Assembly (NCBI GenBank): GCA_033032865.1
Contig: JAWHQI010000009.1
Coordinates: 15,097,001-15,161,000, forward strand
Source of the DNA: Dactylorhiza incarnata
Lineage: Eukaryota; Streptophyta; Magnoliopsida; Asparagales; Orchidaceae
Length of the DNA stretch: 64,000 bases
Direction of reading: 5' to 3'
Shown here: positions 1 to 10,854 of the stretch, one piece after another
Position numbering within the stretch: position 1 is the stretch's first letter
How the letters are laid out: every line of letters starts with the position of its first letter
Position numbers and translations under genes: made by a program
Notes under the pieces: generated by a model
Database searches by the model: none
What the model was told of the DNA's origin: nothing
Seen by the model: only the letters and a program-made list of their open reading frames with translations

Positions 1-103
1 AACCTTGCTTTAAAACGTTCAACCAAACCTTCAGAGTTCTGCTTCACGGTAAACAACCATTTACATCCAACGGTCTTCTTACCGTATGGGAGGTTGTTAA
101 ATC

Positions 104-1159
104 CTATGTATAATTTTTTTCTAAAGCCGTCATTTCTTCAATCATTGCCTCTTTCCACTTTGGATGCCCAAGAGCCTCCTGCCATGTGGAGGGAATAGAA
201 ACAGACGCAAAAGAAGAAACAAAGACTTTATGTGAAGGAGTTAGAGAGTCGTAAGAAACATAATGGGATAAGGGGTGTTGTGCGCAATATTTGGTACCTT
301 TACGAAGAGCAATGGGGAGTTCAGAGGAGTCTATCGACGGAGTTGACACTGAGACTGGTAGCGTGTGATTAGCCTGTATGTTATGACCTTTACTCCGTCT
401 GGTGTATACTTGTAATTCTTGCGCTTTATGGGGAGACTCCCCCTGATTGGAAATCTCGGTATGAGGTGACGGACGTGGAGGAATGAAATATGAAGGAGGA
501 ATCAGTAAGGAGATAGTAGGAGAGCTCACTTCTTCCGTAGGTGCAGGCTCCCCTTGAAGTGAGGTCACATAATATGATTCAGATTCACGAAAGGTAACAT
601 CCGTCGTGACAAATATTCGCTGAGTCGGGGGATGATAACACTTATATCCCTTATGGGTAGGTGAATATCCATGGAATACACAGCGGAGAGCACAAGGGTC
701 AAGCTTAGACCGACCCGGAGAATGGATGTGAGCAAAGCAAACACAACCAAAAGTTTTTGGTTGCAGAGAAGTCGGTTTAACCCCTAAGGTGATAAGAGGG
801 GTTTGATAGGCCAAAACTTGAGACGACAAGCTGTTGATAAGATATGCAGTTGTGAGAACATCATCACCCCAATAGAATTTATGGAGGTTCATAGAGAAAA
901 GTAAACACCGAGCAACCTCCAAGAGGTGGCGATTTTTTCGCTCAACAACCCCATTTTGAGAAGCAGAGTGAACACAGGATGTTTGGTGGAGAATGCCATG
1001 ATCGGCAAGGTAGTGAGCAAAAGGAGAGTTGACATATTCCCGACCATTATCACTGTGAAGAATTTTGATAGTAGCAGAAAATTGAGTAGAGAACATTTTG
1101 TGAAAGTTTTGAAAATTTGAAAAAACTTCATTTTTATTTTTCATCAAATAAACCCACAT
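104..1159 (-). pseudogene. Copia C integrase with start of reverse transcriptase
   Basis: A 351-residue open frame on the minus strand. It contains the C-terminal half of the rve integrase core: LHSDNGREY gives the second catalytic Asp, and QNGVVERKNRHLLEVAR gives the catalytic Glu. The copia-typical block KTFGCVCFAHIH and the FHGYSPTHKGYKCY segment follow. The end (STWQEALGHPKWKEAMIEEM) is the start of the RVT_2 reverse transcriptase domain. The polyprotein continues in another frame at 1-103 (KKTVGCKWLFTVK), so there is a frameshift near 104. The first catalytic Asp lies upstream in the damaged stretch 1160-1220. The parent protein would insert cDNA into the genome; this copy is unlikely to work. 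Confidence 0.88.
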
Positions 1160-1218
1160 CGTGCGAGAGAAACAATTAATAAAAGTAATAAACCAATGAC
1201 ATCCAAAAATTGAAGCAT

Positions 1219-1635
1219 CTAGGCAGGGCCCCCAAACATCAGTATGAACAATATGAAATGAGGTAGTACTTGGTAAAGAAACATGATGAGCATGATTACG
1301 GTGATGTTTAGCAACAACACATACATCACAAACAAAGTTTTTAAAAACACACAGAAGGAAAAAACAGGAAATAAACGTTGCATTGGAGCAATATAGGGGT
1401 GGCTAAGATGACGATGCCAGGTGAGCAGGTCGGAAGTCTGCGACGCATGGAGAGCTTGCGGAGGACACCCAATGGAGGAGTCAAACACATACAGACCATC
1501 CTGCATGCTACCAGAGCCAATCACCTGTCCCGTCTTCAGATCCTGAAAACACAATGAGAAGGAAAAAAGGTAAAGTGAGAGAAGAACAAGGGATGGATCC
1601 TTTTCCAACAATGGAGGAGAAAGAGTCATCAGCAA
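1219..1635 (-). pseudogene. Copia C GAG-pre-integrase segment
   Basis: A minus-strand ORF containing FQDLKTGQVIGSGSMQDGLY and LLTWHRHLSHP, the hallmark of the copia pre-integrase zinc-binding region (the HxxxH part of the HHCC finger). The Cys pair follows in altered frames (FVMYVLL corresponds to the usual CxxC block), so frameshifts break it. It lies between the protease and integrase segments of copia C in the expected order and overlaps the end of the gag-protease frame. Confidence 0.8.
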
Positions 1636-2611
1636 TGCTCACTTTATCTCGTCCAGAAAGAGGAGAATATGACGCAAAACCTGAAGCTGATCCAGTCATG
1701 TGATCAGTGGCGCCGGAATCGATAATCCAATGAGTAAAATGATGAGCAGTAGCAGAATGAGCACCTGGAGTACCAGTGTGGGCAAGAGCAGTGGAGGAAG
1801 TGGCAGGCTCTGTAGTAAGACCAATCATGCGTCGTAGGGCCAGCATCTCTTCAGCAAAGAAGGAGGATGACTGAGAAGTAGGAGTAGGGCAAAGAACTCC
1901 TGAAAAACTGCTCTCAGGAACCTCGGTCAGATGAGGAGAATGATAGGTTCTCCCTGGATTTCTACCACGGCGGCGGCCACCACGCGATGACAAGCCTCCC
2001 ATGGGAGGAGGAAATCCATGTAGACTGAAACAGGTATCACGGGTACGACGAGGTTTGCCACAATAATCGCAAGTGAGATGATCTCGATCTGTAGGTTTAG
2101 GTTTGAAATCACAAGAACCACGGCCGCCAGAAAAAGGCTGATGAGCAACCAATGTTGATCCCTCGGTAATAATGGTGGCGTTCCAGGATTGTCGACGGTC
2201 AAACTCCTGCTGAACAATGCTGTAAACCTCTGGAAGCGAAGGAATAGGAACACGTCCAAGGATCTGGACAGTAATCTGATCAATATCTTGGTGTAACCCA
2301 TGCCAAAATTCGAATACCCGATTACGTTCCACGTGAGCCCGTAGTGAGAGTTCATCCACATTACAGACCATGACGAGAGAATCAAAGTGGTCGTACTCCT
2401 GATAGAGTTGAGCAAACTCAAGATAATAAGCTGAAGGGGGGCGATCGCCCTGGCGAAGAAGAAAGATCTTGCGACGCAGTTGGTAGATCTGGGCTGCATT
2501 CCCTTTCCTAGAATAGGTAGCCTCAACTCGTTTCCAAATATCAGCAGCAGTGTCTAAAAAAAGGTAGTTGCGGGAAATGGATTCCTGCATGGAATTTTTG
2601 AGCCAAGACAT
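1508..2611 (-). pseudogene. Copia C gag and aspartic protease
   Basis: A 367-codon frame. Residues ~1-170 are a UBN2-type copia gag (WKRVEATYSRKGNAAQIYQL, YYLEFAQLYQEYDHF). A CCHC-like knuckle follows (CDYCGKPRRTRDTC), in which the usual His is Arg, so zinc binding is doubtful. After a Gly/Arg-rich stretch comes the protease active site WIIDSGATDHMTG with the catalytic Asp intact. The gag N-terminus continues upstream to ~2735 in the same sense but is broken by an in-frame stop just before MSWLKNSMQ. Gag would form the virus-like particle and the protease would cleave the polyprotein. The knuckle change and the stop argue that this copy is dead. Confidence 0.87.
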
Positions 2612-2735
2612 AACAAGGGAGCTTTTCGACTCCTATTGAGACCAAGTTGTATAGTCCTTGACCAAAACACTGGTGGCGCCGCTGATATAACCAAAGAGAC
2701 GACTCTTTAAGGATAAAGTGATGGAGCGAGATCAT

Positions 2736-3293
2736 GATAGGTAATTAGTATCGTCCAGTCTGATCGTAGTAATCTGAGAGAAATTGTGATCCAAGCCAGC
2801 CCGGGTAGATCCAACGGGGGTCATGGAGGCACCCGAATCCGTCAGTTCCGACATAAGAGAGGAATGCCTCCAAAAACACGATGGCGGGGAACGGAGAACA
2901 CTTCTTCAAAGACCGGAGTGGAAGGAGGGCTTCATTTGAGAGCTAGAAGTATTTCTCCTCTTAGGCCAAAAAACACGAGATCTGAGTCTGGGGAACATCC
3001 AACCGTTGGAATCTCTCAAGAAATCAGTATAGCTGTAAGCAAGCGAAAGCGATACTTTTTCCAAAGTTCAGGTCAATCGGACCGGCAGAGCTCCGACGAG
3101 GGAAGCATCCCATCGGCCAGTGCCGACTGGCCGACACAGAGATCGCACGGGACTGCTGGCGGAGAAGAGAGGGAAGGAGGGCGGCGGCGAGCGGCGGCTG
3201 GGAGAGAAGAAGCGGCAGCGTCGAGCGGTGGCGAGCGGTGAGCGACAACAAGCGGAAGACCGGAAGACCACGCTAGGTTACAACGAGGACTCC
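2736..3293 (-). other. Copia C 5' leader between primer site and gag
   Basis: About 560 bp between the primer-binding site and the gag start. It is purine-rich on the plus strand (GGCGGCGAGCGGCGG-type repeats at 3180-3240). The ORFs here are low-complexity Ser/Arg/Pro frames without domain similarity, and I do not regard them as genes. Confidence 0.6.
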
Positions 3294-3304
3294 CTCTGAT
3301 ACCA
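3294..3304 (-). promoter_or_regulatory. Primer-binding site of copia C
   Basis: On the minus strand TGGTATCAGAG follows the LTR directly. This is the complement of the plant initiator-Met tRNA 3' end, the usual primer for copia minus-strand DNA synthesis. Confidence 0.9.
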
Positions 3305-3391
3305 TATTACGAATAAAACCGTAATAGATTATGCGTGTGAATAGTGCCTCTTATATAAGAGGTTACAAAAAGGCTAATAAATAAGCTAACA
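3305..3391 (-). repeat. Copia C 5' LTR, only ~87 bp
   Basis: Read on the minus strand it runs from TGTTAGCTTATTTATTAG to TTCGTAATA next to the primer site. It contains a TATA-like CTTATATAAGAGGC. The 3' partner is outside the window, so the outer boundary rests on the TGTTA start and the change to copia B sequence. Confidence 0.7.
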
Positions 3392-4105
3392 ATAGTGTAG
3401 TTTTATGGTCCTATGGATAGGAAACCCAATGCCAGACAAAATAAATCTAACTCATATTATCATTACATTTAGTAATGACGATGACTCTATATTTAGCTTC
3501 AGCAAAAGATCGAGCAACAACATTCTTCTTCTTACTTTTTCAAGAGATAAGATTTCTATCCACGAAGATAGTGTATCCACTCGTGGATCTTCTATCAGAG
3601 AAAGAACCAGCCCAATATGTATGGTTGTAGCCATGTATATTAAGATACCTGTGAATTGATATATAATATCTTTTCCAGAATACTTTTTTAGATACGTAAG
3701 AAGAATTCGAAGGACAGATTCATAATGATAAATTTTAGAGTTGTGCATGAATTGGTTGATCAACTCAACAACAAAAGAGATATCCGACTTAGTAATAGTG
3801 AAGTAAATTAATTTCCCCACAATGCATTCGAGTTCAACTTTATTTAAAGATCATGTGAACCATCCTTATGAATATCATAGTTTGGATAAACCAGGCTATC
3901 CATGGGTTTCACTCAAAGATATCCAATGCCAGTGAGGAGGTCCAAGACATATTTACGTTGGGAAATTATAATCTTCTCTGCAGATCTAACAATCTTAGCT
4001 CCAAGAAAATACCGAAGAAAACCTAGTTCTTTATTTCAAAAGTGGACGCCAACTCTTTTTTTACACGAGCAATGTGATGATCATAAGTCCGTGTGATAAT
4101 AATAT
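3392..4105 (-). pseudogene. Copia B, left fragment: reverse transcriptase C-terminus to RNase H
   Basis: Minus-strand fragments match the end of a copia RT. Around 4000-4060 there is a segment like the usual EFEIKDLG-LRYFLG block, then SQRKYVLDLL. At 3452-3820 comes GKLIYFTITKSDISFVVELINQFM followed by a decayed RYLK segment. Several stops and frameshifts are present. The upstream part of the same kind of element resumes at about 25.03 kb, beyond the copia A nest, so this is the left half of a split element. Confidence 0.75.
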
Positions 4106-4212
4106 TGTTGTACATGACTTGATACCTCAATAAAGGTACAAGGATTTATTTATATAAAGTGAGCATGTTACCTAATGTGTACAATAAATACAAAATACAT
4201 AATATATCTAAT

Positions 4213-4213
<1 letters not shown>
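4106..4213 (-). repeat. Copia A 3' LTR
   Basis: Aligns with 24677-24796 over the segment beginning tgacttgatacctcaat and continuing through the poly-T/A TATA region (TTTATATAAA-like) to cataatatat. About 12 bp near the LTR start are missing compared with the other copy. Confidence 0.85.

Positions 4214-4245
<32 letters not shown>
4214..4245 (-). repeat. 32 bp C-run (G-run on the sense strand) at the polypurine tract of copia A
   Basis: An uninterrupted run of 32 C on the plus strand between the RNase H stop and the 3' LTR, exactly where the polypurine tract that primes plus-strand DNA belongs. The exact length may be affected by sequencing of homopolymers. Confidence 0.85.
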
Positions 4246-4247
<2 letters not shown>

Positions 4248-4874
4248 GTTGAGTCATGGGTATCAACCAGACCTAACTTGTTACATAGAAATTTCATTCG
4301 AATTCCCGTAAATCCCTTAGTAAGAATATCTACAACTAGATCTTCGGTCTTCACATGACTTAGAGAAATAAGTCCTTCATACTTTTCCCTAATAAAATGA
4401 CAACCGACTTCGATGTGTTTTATGCGTTCATGGAACATAGGATTAGTAGTCATATGTATCGCAACTTGATTATCACACCATAGTGGAGTGGGATCTTGAA
4501 ATGAATACCCGATTTCACAAAGGGTCTGTCTAATCCACATGATCTCAACAACAATGCGAGACATAGCTCGATATTCCACTTCTGTACTAGATCTGGTAAC
4601 CGTGGTTTGTTTCTTGTTCTTCCAAGACAATTTTTTCATCCATAAAGATAGTGAAACATGTGGTTGGCTTCTAAGTTGCTAAGCAGCCTACCCAATCAGA
4701 GTCGCAATACGCTTCTATATTAGAATGACCCCGATTCTTGTACCATATCCCAAGTTCAGGATTTTTCTTTATGTATCTAACAATTCGAAGTATAGATTCC
4801 CATTGAGAGTTAGGTGGAGCATCCATAAACTGACTGTCCTTACTTACTACATAAGCAATGTTAGGACGGATCAT
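4246..4874 (-). pseudogene. Copia A RNase H
   Basis: Two adjacent minus-strand frames. 4671-4874 contains AYVVSKDSQFMDAPPNSQWE and EAYCDSDWVGC, with the first RNase H Asp. 4246-4639 contains SSTEVEYRAM with the catalytic Glu, LWCDNQVAIHM with the third acidic residue, and the conserved IKHIEVGCHFIREK. The reading frame breaks between them around 4640-4670. The enzyme would remove RNA from the RNA-DNA hybrid. The catalytic residues are present but split. Confidence 0.85.
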
Positions 4875-4897
4875 GGTAAGGTAGTTCAGTTTTCCAA

Positions 4898-5802
4898 CTA
4901 CTCTTCGATATTTTTATGGTGAATCAAATAATTTGCTTTCGACATGAAAACCTTTTCTCTTGGTTCAAGTGTAGAGTCCATAAGGCCACACCCAGACATC
5001 CCAAGATCTGATAGCAGATCAAGAGCATATTTGCGCTGACAAATAAAGAGGATGTTAGCATAATCTGCAGCTTCAATGCCTAGAACGTAACGCAATGAGC
5101 CCAGATCCTTGGTTTGAAAGTTGCAGTGTAAAAATTCCTTGAGATTGATTGTCCCTTCTTGATTGCTTTCTGTGAGAACAATATTATCGACATATGCCAC
5201 TAATAGGATAGTGCCTGCCAGAGAGTTCTGATAGAAGAGAGACGAGTCTTTCGTACCCTTTGTAAGACCAAACTGAGTGACGACAGATCTGAAGCGGGCA
5301 AACCATGCTTGGGGGGATTGCTTCAATCCATATAACAACTTCTTGAGGTGGCACACCTTGGTGCTCTTCCCCTCAGGCACGAGCCCAGATGGTTGCTCCA
5401 TGTACACCTCTTTTTCCAAGGACCCATGAAGAAAGGCATTATTTATGTCCAATTGGTGTAGGGGCCACTGGTGAGAGGCTGCAAGCAAGAGAAGAATGTG
5501 AATGAAGAATATTTTTACCACCAGGGCAAATGTTTCATCATAGTCCACTCTATAAGTCTGAGCATAGCCTTTGGCAACCAAGCGGGCTTTCCAGCGATCA
5601 AGGGAACCATCGACATTGCCTTGATAAAGTAAATCCATTTGCACCCAATAGCCCGCTTCCTAGTGGGCAAAGAAACCAAGTACCACGCGTGATTAAGTTG
5701 AAGAGCCGTCAACTCATCTTGCATTGCAGTTGCCCTGCCAGGATGAGCTTTGACATCTACGACGGTAGATGGAAGACGGTATTGATCCAGAGTGGAGTGC
5801 AA
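4898..5802 (-). pseudogene. Copia A reverse transcriptase (RVT_2)
   Basis: 5515-5802 holds the N-terminal part (MQDELTALQLNHAWYLVSLP, GCKWIYF). 4898-5644 holds the rest: KARLVAKGYAQTYRVDYDETF, LHQLDINNAFLHGSLEKEVYM with the first catalytic Asp, CHLKKLLYGLKQSPQAWF, and LVAYVDNIVL, where the usual YVDDI active site reads YVDNI. The second Asp of the YxDD motif is therefore lost, and a frameshift separates the two frames around 5515-5640. The parent enzyme copies element RNA into DNA; this copy should be inactive. Confidence 0.88.
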
Positions 5803-5826
5803 TGCAGTATGCGAAGTCGATAATCC

Positions 5827-6586
5827 CTAATAAGAAGTTACAAATTGTGGTTTGTTCTGACAAGTACGAGTTCCTTTCTGTACAGCAATAGGTGGCTTCG
5901 GGCTGACTGGCAAGAGATCCATAAGCGCACTAGCAGGGTCTTCCCGAGGAACAGTCGTCAGACTACCAGTGGAAGAGGTAGGCTGAAGTGGAGTCGTGGA
6001 TGTGCTATTAGAAGGGCGACGAGTGTAAACTGGCCTCCAAAGAGGACCCAAGAGGTCATCCGGAGAAAGTACAACAGGCTCGGGACGTGGAACAAAGATA
6101 GAATCAATGGAAGAGTCGGGAGGGGTGGATCCACGAGGAAGGGCAGTATAAGAGTTGTATTCATGGAAGACAACATCATCCGAGATAATGTATCTGTGGA
6201 AGTCGGGAGAATAACATTGATATCCCTTAGTAGTACGGGAATACCCGAAGAAAATATATTTCAAAGAGTGAGGGTCAAGTTTGGAGACAGAGGGACGAGC
6301 ATCCCACACCCAAAGACACGTAAAGGTTGGGATAAACTTGGGTGATTCAAATGAAGGGTTTGATAGGGTGTCTCCCCCTGAAGAATATGAATAGGAAGAC
6401 GATTGATAAGATGTGCGACGTTAAGGAACGCATCACCCTAGAAGTGTTTGGGTACTTATGATGAAGAAGGGCGTGCGTGACTTCAAGGAGGTGGCAATTT
6501 TTCCTTTCGACAATGCATTTTTGTTGGGGAGTATCAGAACAAGTGGTTTGATGCAGAATGCCTTTGTCAGAGAGGAAGGTAGACAT
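5827..6586 (-). pseudogene. Copia A integrase, C-terminal and core remnants
   Basis: 6347-6586 has KGILHQTTCSDTPQQKCIVERKNCHLLEV, the integrase core around the catalytic Glu, with damaged residues. 5827-6309 has SKLDPHSLKYIFFGYSRTTKGYQCYSP, the copia post-core block, followed by a Pro/Ser-rich linker (VYTRRPSNSTSTTPLQ) to RT. 6587-6756 is a decayed core that should hold the catalytic aspartates. Confidence 0.82.
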
Positions 6587-6756
6587 AGATTACGATAAGT
6601 ATTCTATACCATTATCAGTTCTTCGACATTTAAGACGAACATAAAATTTAGTAAATATTTCATTTCACAAGTTTGAAAAACAGAAGGAAGCTCAGAACGA
6701 TTTTTTATTTAATACCCCCAACTCATACAAGAGAAATCATCCATAAAAGTAATATA

Positions 6757-7440
6757 TTATTTATGTCCCAATAACGTAGGGACAGGACAATGTCCCCAAA
6801 CATCAGAGTGAAGTAAATCAAGCAGTGCAGAAGCACGTACATCAGGACGAAGGACATAACTAACTCCGTGGAGTTTAGCAAAATGACAAAACTCACAGTT
6901 GAGATTGGACACATGCCCAAACTCGGGATAGAAACGACGCATAACATGAACAGACAGGTGACCGTGACGATAATGAAGATCCGAAAACTTGGTGGAAGCA
7001 GTAGAAGAAGATGTGAGACTTCATCCAGGACATACACGCCACCACCCAGCTTCCCTCTACCAATAATACGGCTCGTCGACTCCTCCTAAAATACACACCC
7101 AGAAGATGTGAATGTAACAATACAATTTAAATCACGAGTAAGCTTACTAATGGACAATAAGTTGTAAGCAAATTGAGGAACGTGAGCAACCGATGGCAGA
7201 GTCATGTCTGGAGTCACATCACAACTACCAAACCCAACAATGGGTACAGCCAATCCATCTGCAACCGTAATCGAAGACCCACTATGAGGTTTGTATGAGT
7301 GTCAGATACCTGAGGTACTAGTGTGGTGATCAAAAGCTTCTGAATCTACCAACCAACGAACAAGGCGCTATGAAGTACACACTGTCTTAATGGTTTGTGC
7401 AACAACAACATTATGAGCCAAAGAATCAATCTGGAGTGCC
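6757..7440 (-). pseudogene. Copia A GAG-pre-integrase and protease region
   Basis: 6757-6942 (MRRFYPEFGHVSNLNCEFCHFAKLHG) is the pre-integrase CxxC part. 6893-7120 is a shifted continuation. 7121-7440 should encode the protease; it contains no long frame, and no intact DSGA motif is readable. The sequence continues after the gypsy insertion at 23125. Confidence 0.65.
7436..7440. repeat. Target-site duplication gtgcc (left copy)
   Basis: gtgcc directly left of the gypsy LTR at 7441 is repeated at 23125-23129 directly right of the other LTR. A 5 bp duplication is what gypsy integrase makes. Confidence 0.92.
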
Positions 7441-9028
7441 TGACGCGCTGTTCCGCCGCTCCGCTATAGGCGGAAGCGAGACTGCGGTCCGAACGACAGT
7501 GAACCGGTCGTTGTCAAGTAATAAATAAAACGGGAATAGATCCCCGAGTATCGAATTTCACGTCGAACACGACAGAGTGGATTAATCGTTTGAGGAGAGA
7601 CTTGAGATTGAAGTCTCTTATGTCGGGGTTTAACGGGGGGTTTTGGTTTCGGATTACAGCTAATGCGAAAAAAGGAAACTTGAAACTATGCGGGCCACCT
7701 ACACCGCTTCGCTCCTCCGCGGGTCGCAAACCTCCACTTCGCTCGTTGCACCTAGCAAAATGCTCAGGTCAACCATTGTCTCAACGTCAACACAAGAACT
7801 CAAATGGAAAGTAACACATACAAGAGATTAGGCCTCCTAAGCAACTCAAAGGAACATGGCAAACAATAAATCTTAGAGATTTGCATATAAGAAAAATCAT
7901 GTCTACGACCATCATCATAAATAGAAGAACACAACCATTCAACTACCAAATGTGCGGAAAAAGAAGAGAAAATACAAACAGTGCTCGAGACTATTCCGTG
8001 GATGCGGAGGAAACTCCGGAGGAACACTCCTTTGAAGCTCCGATCGTCGGCTGTCGTCTGGGGTCCTTGAAGTTGTCACCCTTCTAGCCCGTCTTCTCGA
8101 GGGAATGCACCGTCCACGTCTCCACCTCAGGATCCTAGCTTGCGGAGAGGAAATGGAGGCTTGATCTTTACTTGGATGCTCTTGGATGATGGATAGAGCT
8201 TAGGGGATGATCCCTAACCCTTGGAGGAAGAAAAATCGCCTCTAGGGCGTTGGCTGGGAAAGAGTTTCGGAGGGAAAATCACGGATTCCGTCAAATCCCG
8301 TCAAATCCCGTATTTATAGGCAGCAAAAATGAAGAACGCGCACAAGTAGACGCACGACAACTGGTCGTGCGCTAAGGAAAGTCTAGTACTCGTGCGCCAA
8401 GGAAGCTGTACCAAAAATATCTGAAAGATAAGTACGCACGTGTAGACGCACGACCACTGGTCGTGCACTAAGGAATGTCCTCTACTCGTGTGCGACGAAA
8501 CATTCGTCGAGAAGAACTGGTGGGAGGCAAAAACATCGAGAAAAATCAAGGAGATTTTTAAGACACGACCATTGGTCGTGCGCGAAAAAATCCACTGATC
8601 CTGCGCGAAGAAGGGCCAGTACTTGTGCGAGTCACTTTAAATTTTGGCCAAATCGTGCGCACGACCACTGGTCGTGCGCGAAGAGTCCTCTGTTCGTGCG
8701 TGAAGTAAAACGCAGATCAGTGACCATCAATGCGAAATGGGCCGAAACTTTCTGGAAATCTACACAAGTCTGTACCTACATGAAACACAGCCATACCCAC
8801 CAGAACAATGCATCCACATAGAGAAACGTAAAGCAAAATAGAAAGAAGATATAAAATCTTCTTCATGTAAGGATTGACCTAAACTAAGCTCCAAATAGCT
8901 AAAACTTGCTCAATAGATTATAAACTACAAACAGAGATTTTATGCTAAAATCAAATGAAAGATGAGCGAAAAGAGATGAAACTGAGCTATTAAAGGAGTC
9001 TAAAATATTATATAAAATGCGCTCATCA
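7441..9028 (-). repeat. Gypsy 3' LTR with embedded palindromes
   Basis: Begins tgacgcgctgttccgccg and ends gcgctcatca on the plus strand, giving a TG...CA LTR on the minus strand. It aligns throughout with 21531-23124. The segment 8340-8720 contains four or more imperfect palindromes around CGACCACTGGTCG (8351-8371, 8448-8467, 8563-8582, 8657-8678), interspersed with cgtgcg/cgagta words. ORFs here have no recognisable domain. Confidence 0.93.
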
Positions 9029-9043
9029 AATACCCCCAGACTT
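9029..9043 (-). promoter_or_regulatory. Polypurine tract of the gypsy element
   Basis: On the minus strand GTCTGGGGGTATT lies immediately before the 3' LTR, the position and composition of a plus-strand primer. A near copy of its core (cccccagactta) recurs at 9565-9576. Confidence 0.75.
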
Positions 9044-10480
9044 AAATTATTGCTCGTCTCGAGCAATTCGACTACCTAAGGGGAGTACGTTATGTTAATT
9101 ACAAACTGAAAATCAAAACAGGAAAGTGGACCGAGAAGTCTCGTGCCTAAGGAGGATACAAGTAGAGTAGAAAAAATCTCTAAACCTAAAATCAAACACA
9201 ATGCAACTAAATAAATTATTCTAAGGTTATATCCACTCTTTTTCAAAAGAACTAAATGATCCGTCATACGCATTGTGTAGGCGAAAGTAATGATGCTGAG
9301 TGCGGTGTTACAAACTCAAAACTACTAGGGTGGCCTCCAAAGAAATCCATCAATGACGATGACCGTAGGCTCACCCGGTCACACCTTCTCCACTGCCTTC
9401 GACACAAACTCTAAAGATCATTAGGACTTAAGTAGGAGAATTATTTGGCTTAGGCTTAAGGTATGGATATCAAATCAGTAGATAATGGCTAAATCACACT
9501 TAAGCGAAAAGAAGAGCTCGCACATCGGAAATAAACCGCGACACACAAGATTGGATGAGTAACACCCCCAGACTTAGCTTTTAACAAATGGGGTTACTCG
9601 CCGCTCGCTAAATACCTCAATAAAAAGTATTTTTCATGTTCTTTTCTTTTTCTTTTTCTTTTTATTCTTTTTTTTTTCTTTTCACAAAACATTTTAGCAA
9701 CATGATATTTTCAAAATTTTCTTCTCACAAATGATTGCTAAAACAGTACACCCAAGTGAGATAATGAATTTTTCACCAATTTACGGAATTAGACTTGCCA
9801 CCGAATGATAGCAAAAGCTCAAGCTAAGCGTGTTGGGGATTTTGGCAAATTGGCTTTGGTGTTAGTGAGGTGGAGGTGATCAAAGAAGCGTTGTAAGCTC
9901 AATTTTGGCTCGCAACGATAGTGAACATTAGGTTGGATATGAAGGCTCAAACTATCCAAGTAAAGGCCTAAGTCATGTTCTTGGAGTTAATTAGTGCTAA
10001 GCGCACATGCTTCGAAGGTCGCTAGGGGCAAGTTCTAGACACCGAGAAAGGACACCCCCTTATTGTGACTCTACACTAGCTTCAAACTCGATCACGTTCT
10101 AATGAAGAGTGGATATAAAAACCTACAATAGTAAGTAACATTACATTGTATTTAACCTAAGCAAGAGATTAACTCTAATTCTATTTCTATCCGAGAACAT
10201 GGGCACTCAACTAGGAGCACTGCATGAGTCTACGGTTCACTACCCGATTTTGATTTTTGCAATTTTAAATTAGTATAACCTACACTCCTAAGAAAATCAA
10301 ACTAAATGAGACTAACAAAAATTAAAGCCTAATCTAAGCGGGTGCGGTGAATACGATACTTAGAGCGATAAAAATTGAAAAAATTGTGAAAAATTTGGAG
10401 CAAAAATAGTTTTTTATAAGAAAAAGCGAAGCTTATCGGAATGCGTGAAGCAAGTGCTTACACACGTGGGAACGAAACTA
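9044..10480 (-). other. Non-coding 3' region of the gypsy element
   Basis: AT-rich DNA between the polypurine tract and the DNA transposon. No frame over 65 codons has any domain similarity. It includes a pyrimidine tract (cttttctttttctttttc) at 9640-9682 and a second polypurine-tract-like motif at 9562-9577. In an autonomous relative, pol or an env-like region would lie near here. Confidence 0.65.
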
Positions 10481-10494
10481 CCCCCCCCCCCCCC
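10481..10494. repeat. C-run flanking the DNA transposon on the left
   Basis: Fourteen C directly left of the terminal inverted repeat. C-runs of 10, 7 and 6 bases also follow the right terminus (18511-18536), so any target-site duplication would consist only of C. Confidence 0.8.
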
Positions 10495-10514
10495 GGTCGG
10501 GCCTCACTCTGGTA
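10494..10514 (+). repeat. Left terminal inverted repeat
   Basis: cggtcgggcctcactctggta matches the reverse complement of 18490-18510 at 16 of 21 positions, including an unbroken 10-base block CACTCTGGTA and the CGGG block. The outermost base is ambiguous because of the adjacent C-run. Confidence 0.75.
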
Positions 10515-10560
10515 GACTGAATCCGACTGAATATCATTATTTTATTCAGCGCAACCTAAG

Positions 10561-10800
10561 AAAATATAAAATATAACGAATCCCGCCGCTTCAATCCCGC
10601 GCCCCTTCATTTCTCCTCTCCGTACTCAGCTCTCCTCGCTCTCCTCGCACAGCTTCCTCGTGATTTCTCTAGGGTTTGATTCCGGCGCAGCCTCCCCCAT
10701 CGTCTCCGGCAATTAATCACAGCTCTCCGGCGCTCCTTTTCCAATCCGATTCAGTCTACACAGGAGCTCTCCGACGCAGCCTACCCATCCTCTCCGCAAG
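10561..10800 (+). promoter_or_regulatory. Probable 5' untranslated exon of the transposase gene
   Basis: Pyrimidine-rich leader typical of plant 5' UTRs (tctccgtactcagctctcc, ttctctagggtttgattc). It ends in a strong splice donor, CGCAAG|GTACGTATC, at 10800/10801. AT-rich DNA with TATA-like atataaaatataac lies just upstream (10563-10577). If spliced, array A would be intronic, with a candidate acceptor at actcaaaatag/gatg just before 11320. Confidence 0.5.
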
Positions 10801-10854
10801 GTACGTATCGCATCCACCATTATCATGTTCGAACCCATTAGGAGAAACGACTCT

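Larger units (their letters stand above)
1..3391 (-). mobile_element. Copia C: Ty1/copia LTR retrotransposon, 5' part, cut by the window edge
   Basis: Read on the minus strand this is a copia element in the order 5' LTR (3305-3391), initiator-Met primer site (3294-3304), leader, gag, protease, integrase, and the first residues of reverse transcriptase at 1-103. The RT, RNase H and 3' LTR lie outside the window to the left. Gag and integrase ORFs are long but in different frames and carry a few stops, so it is a moderately decayed copy. It is inserted in the RNase H region of another copia element (copia B), whose sequence resumes at 3392. Its protease segment closely resembles that of copia F/H at 52.2 kb, so the two probably belong to one family. 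Confidence 0.9.

Noticed and set aside
10495..10514. CACTA-superfamily assignment from the internal CACTCTGGTA block
   Set aside because: Similarity of the two ends continues outside CACT (CGGG block), no 3 bp TSD is found at that point, and the transposase does not show a CACTA (TNP2-type) pattern I recognise.
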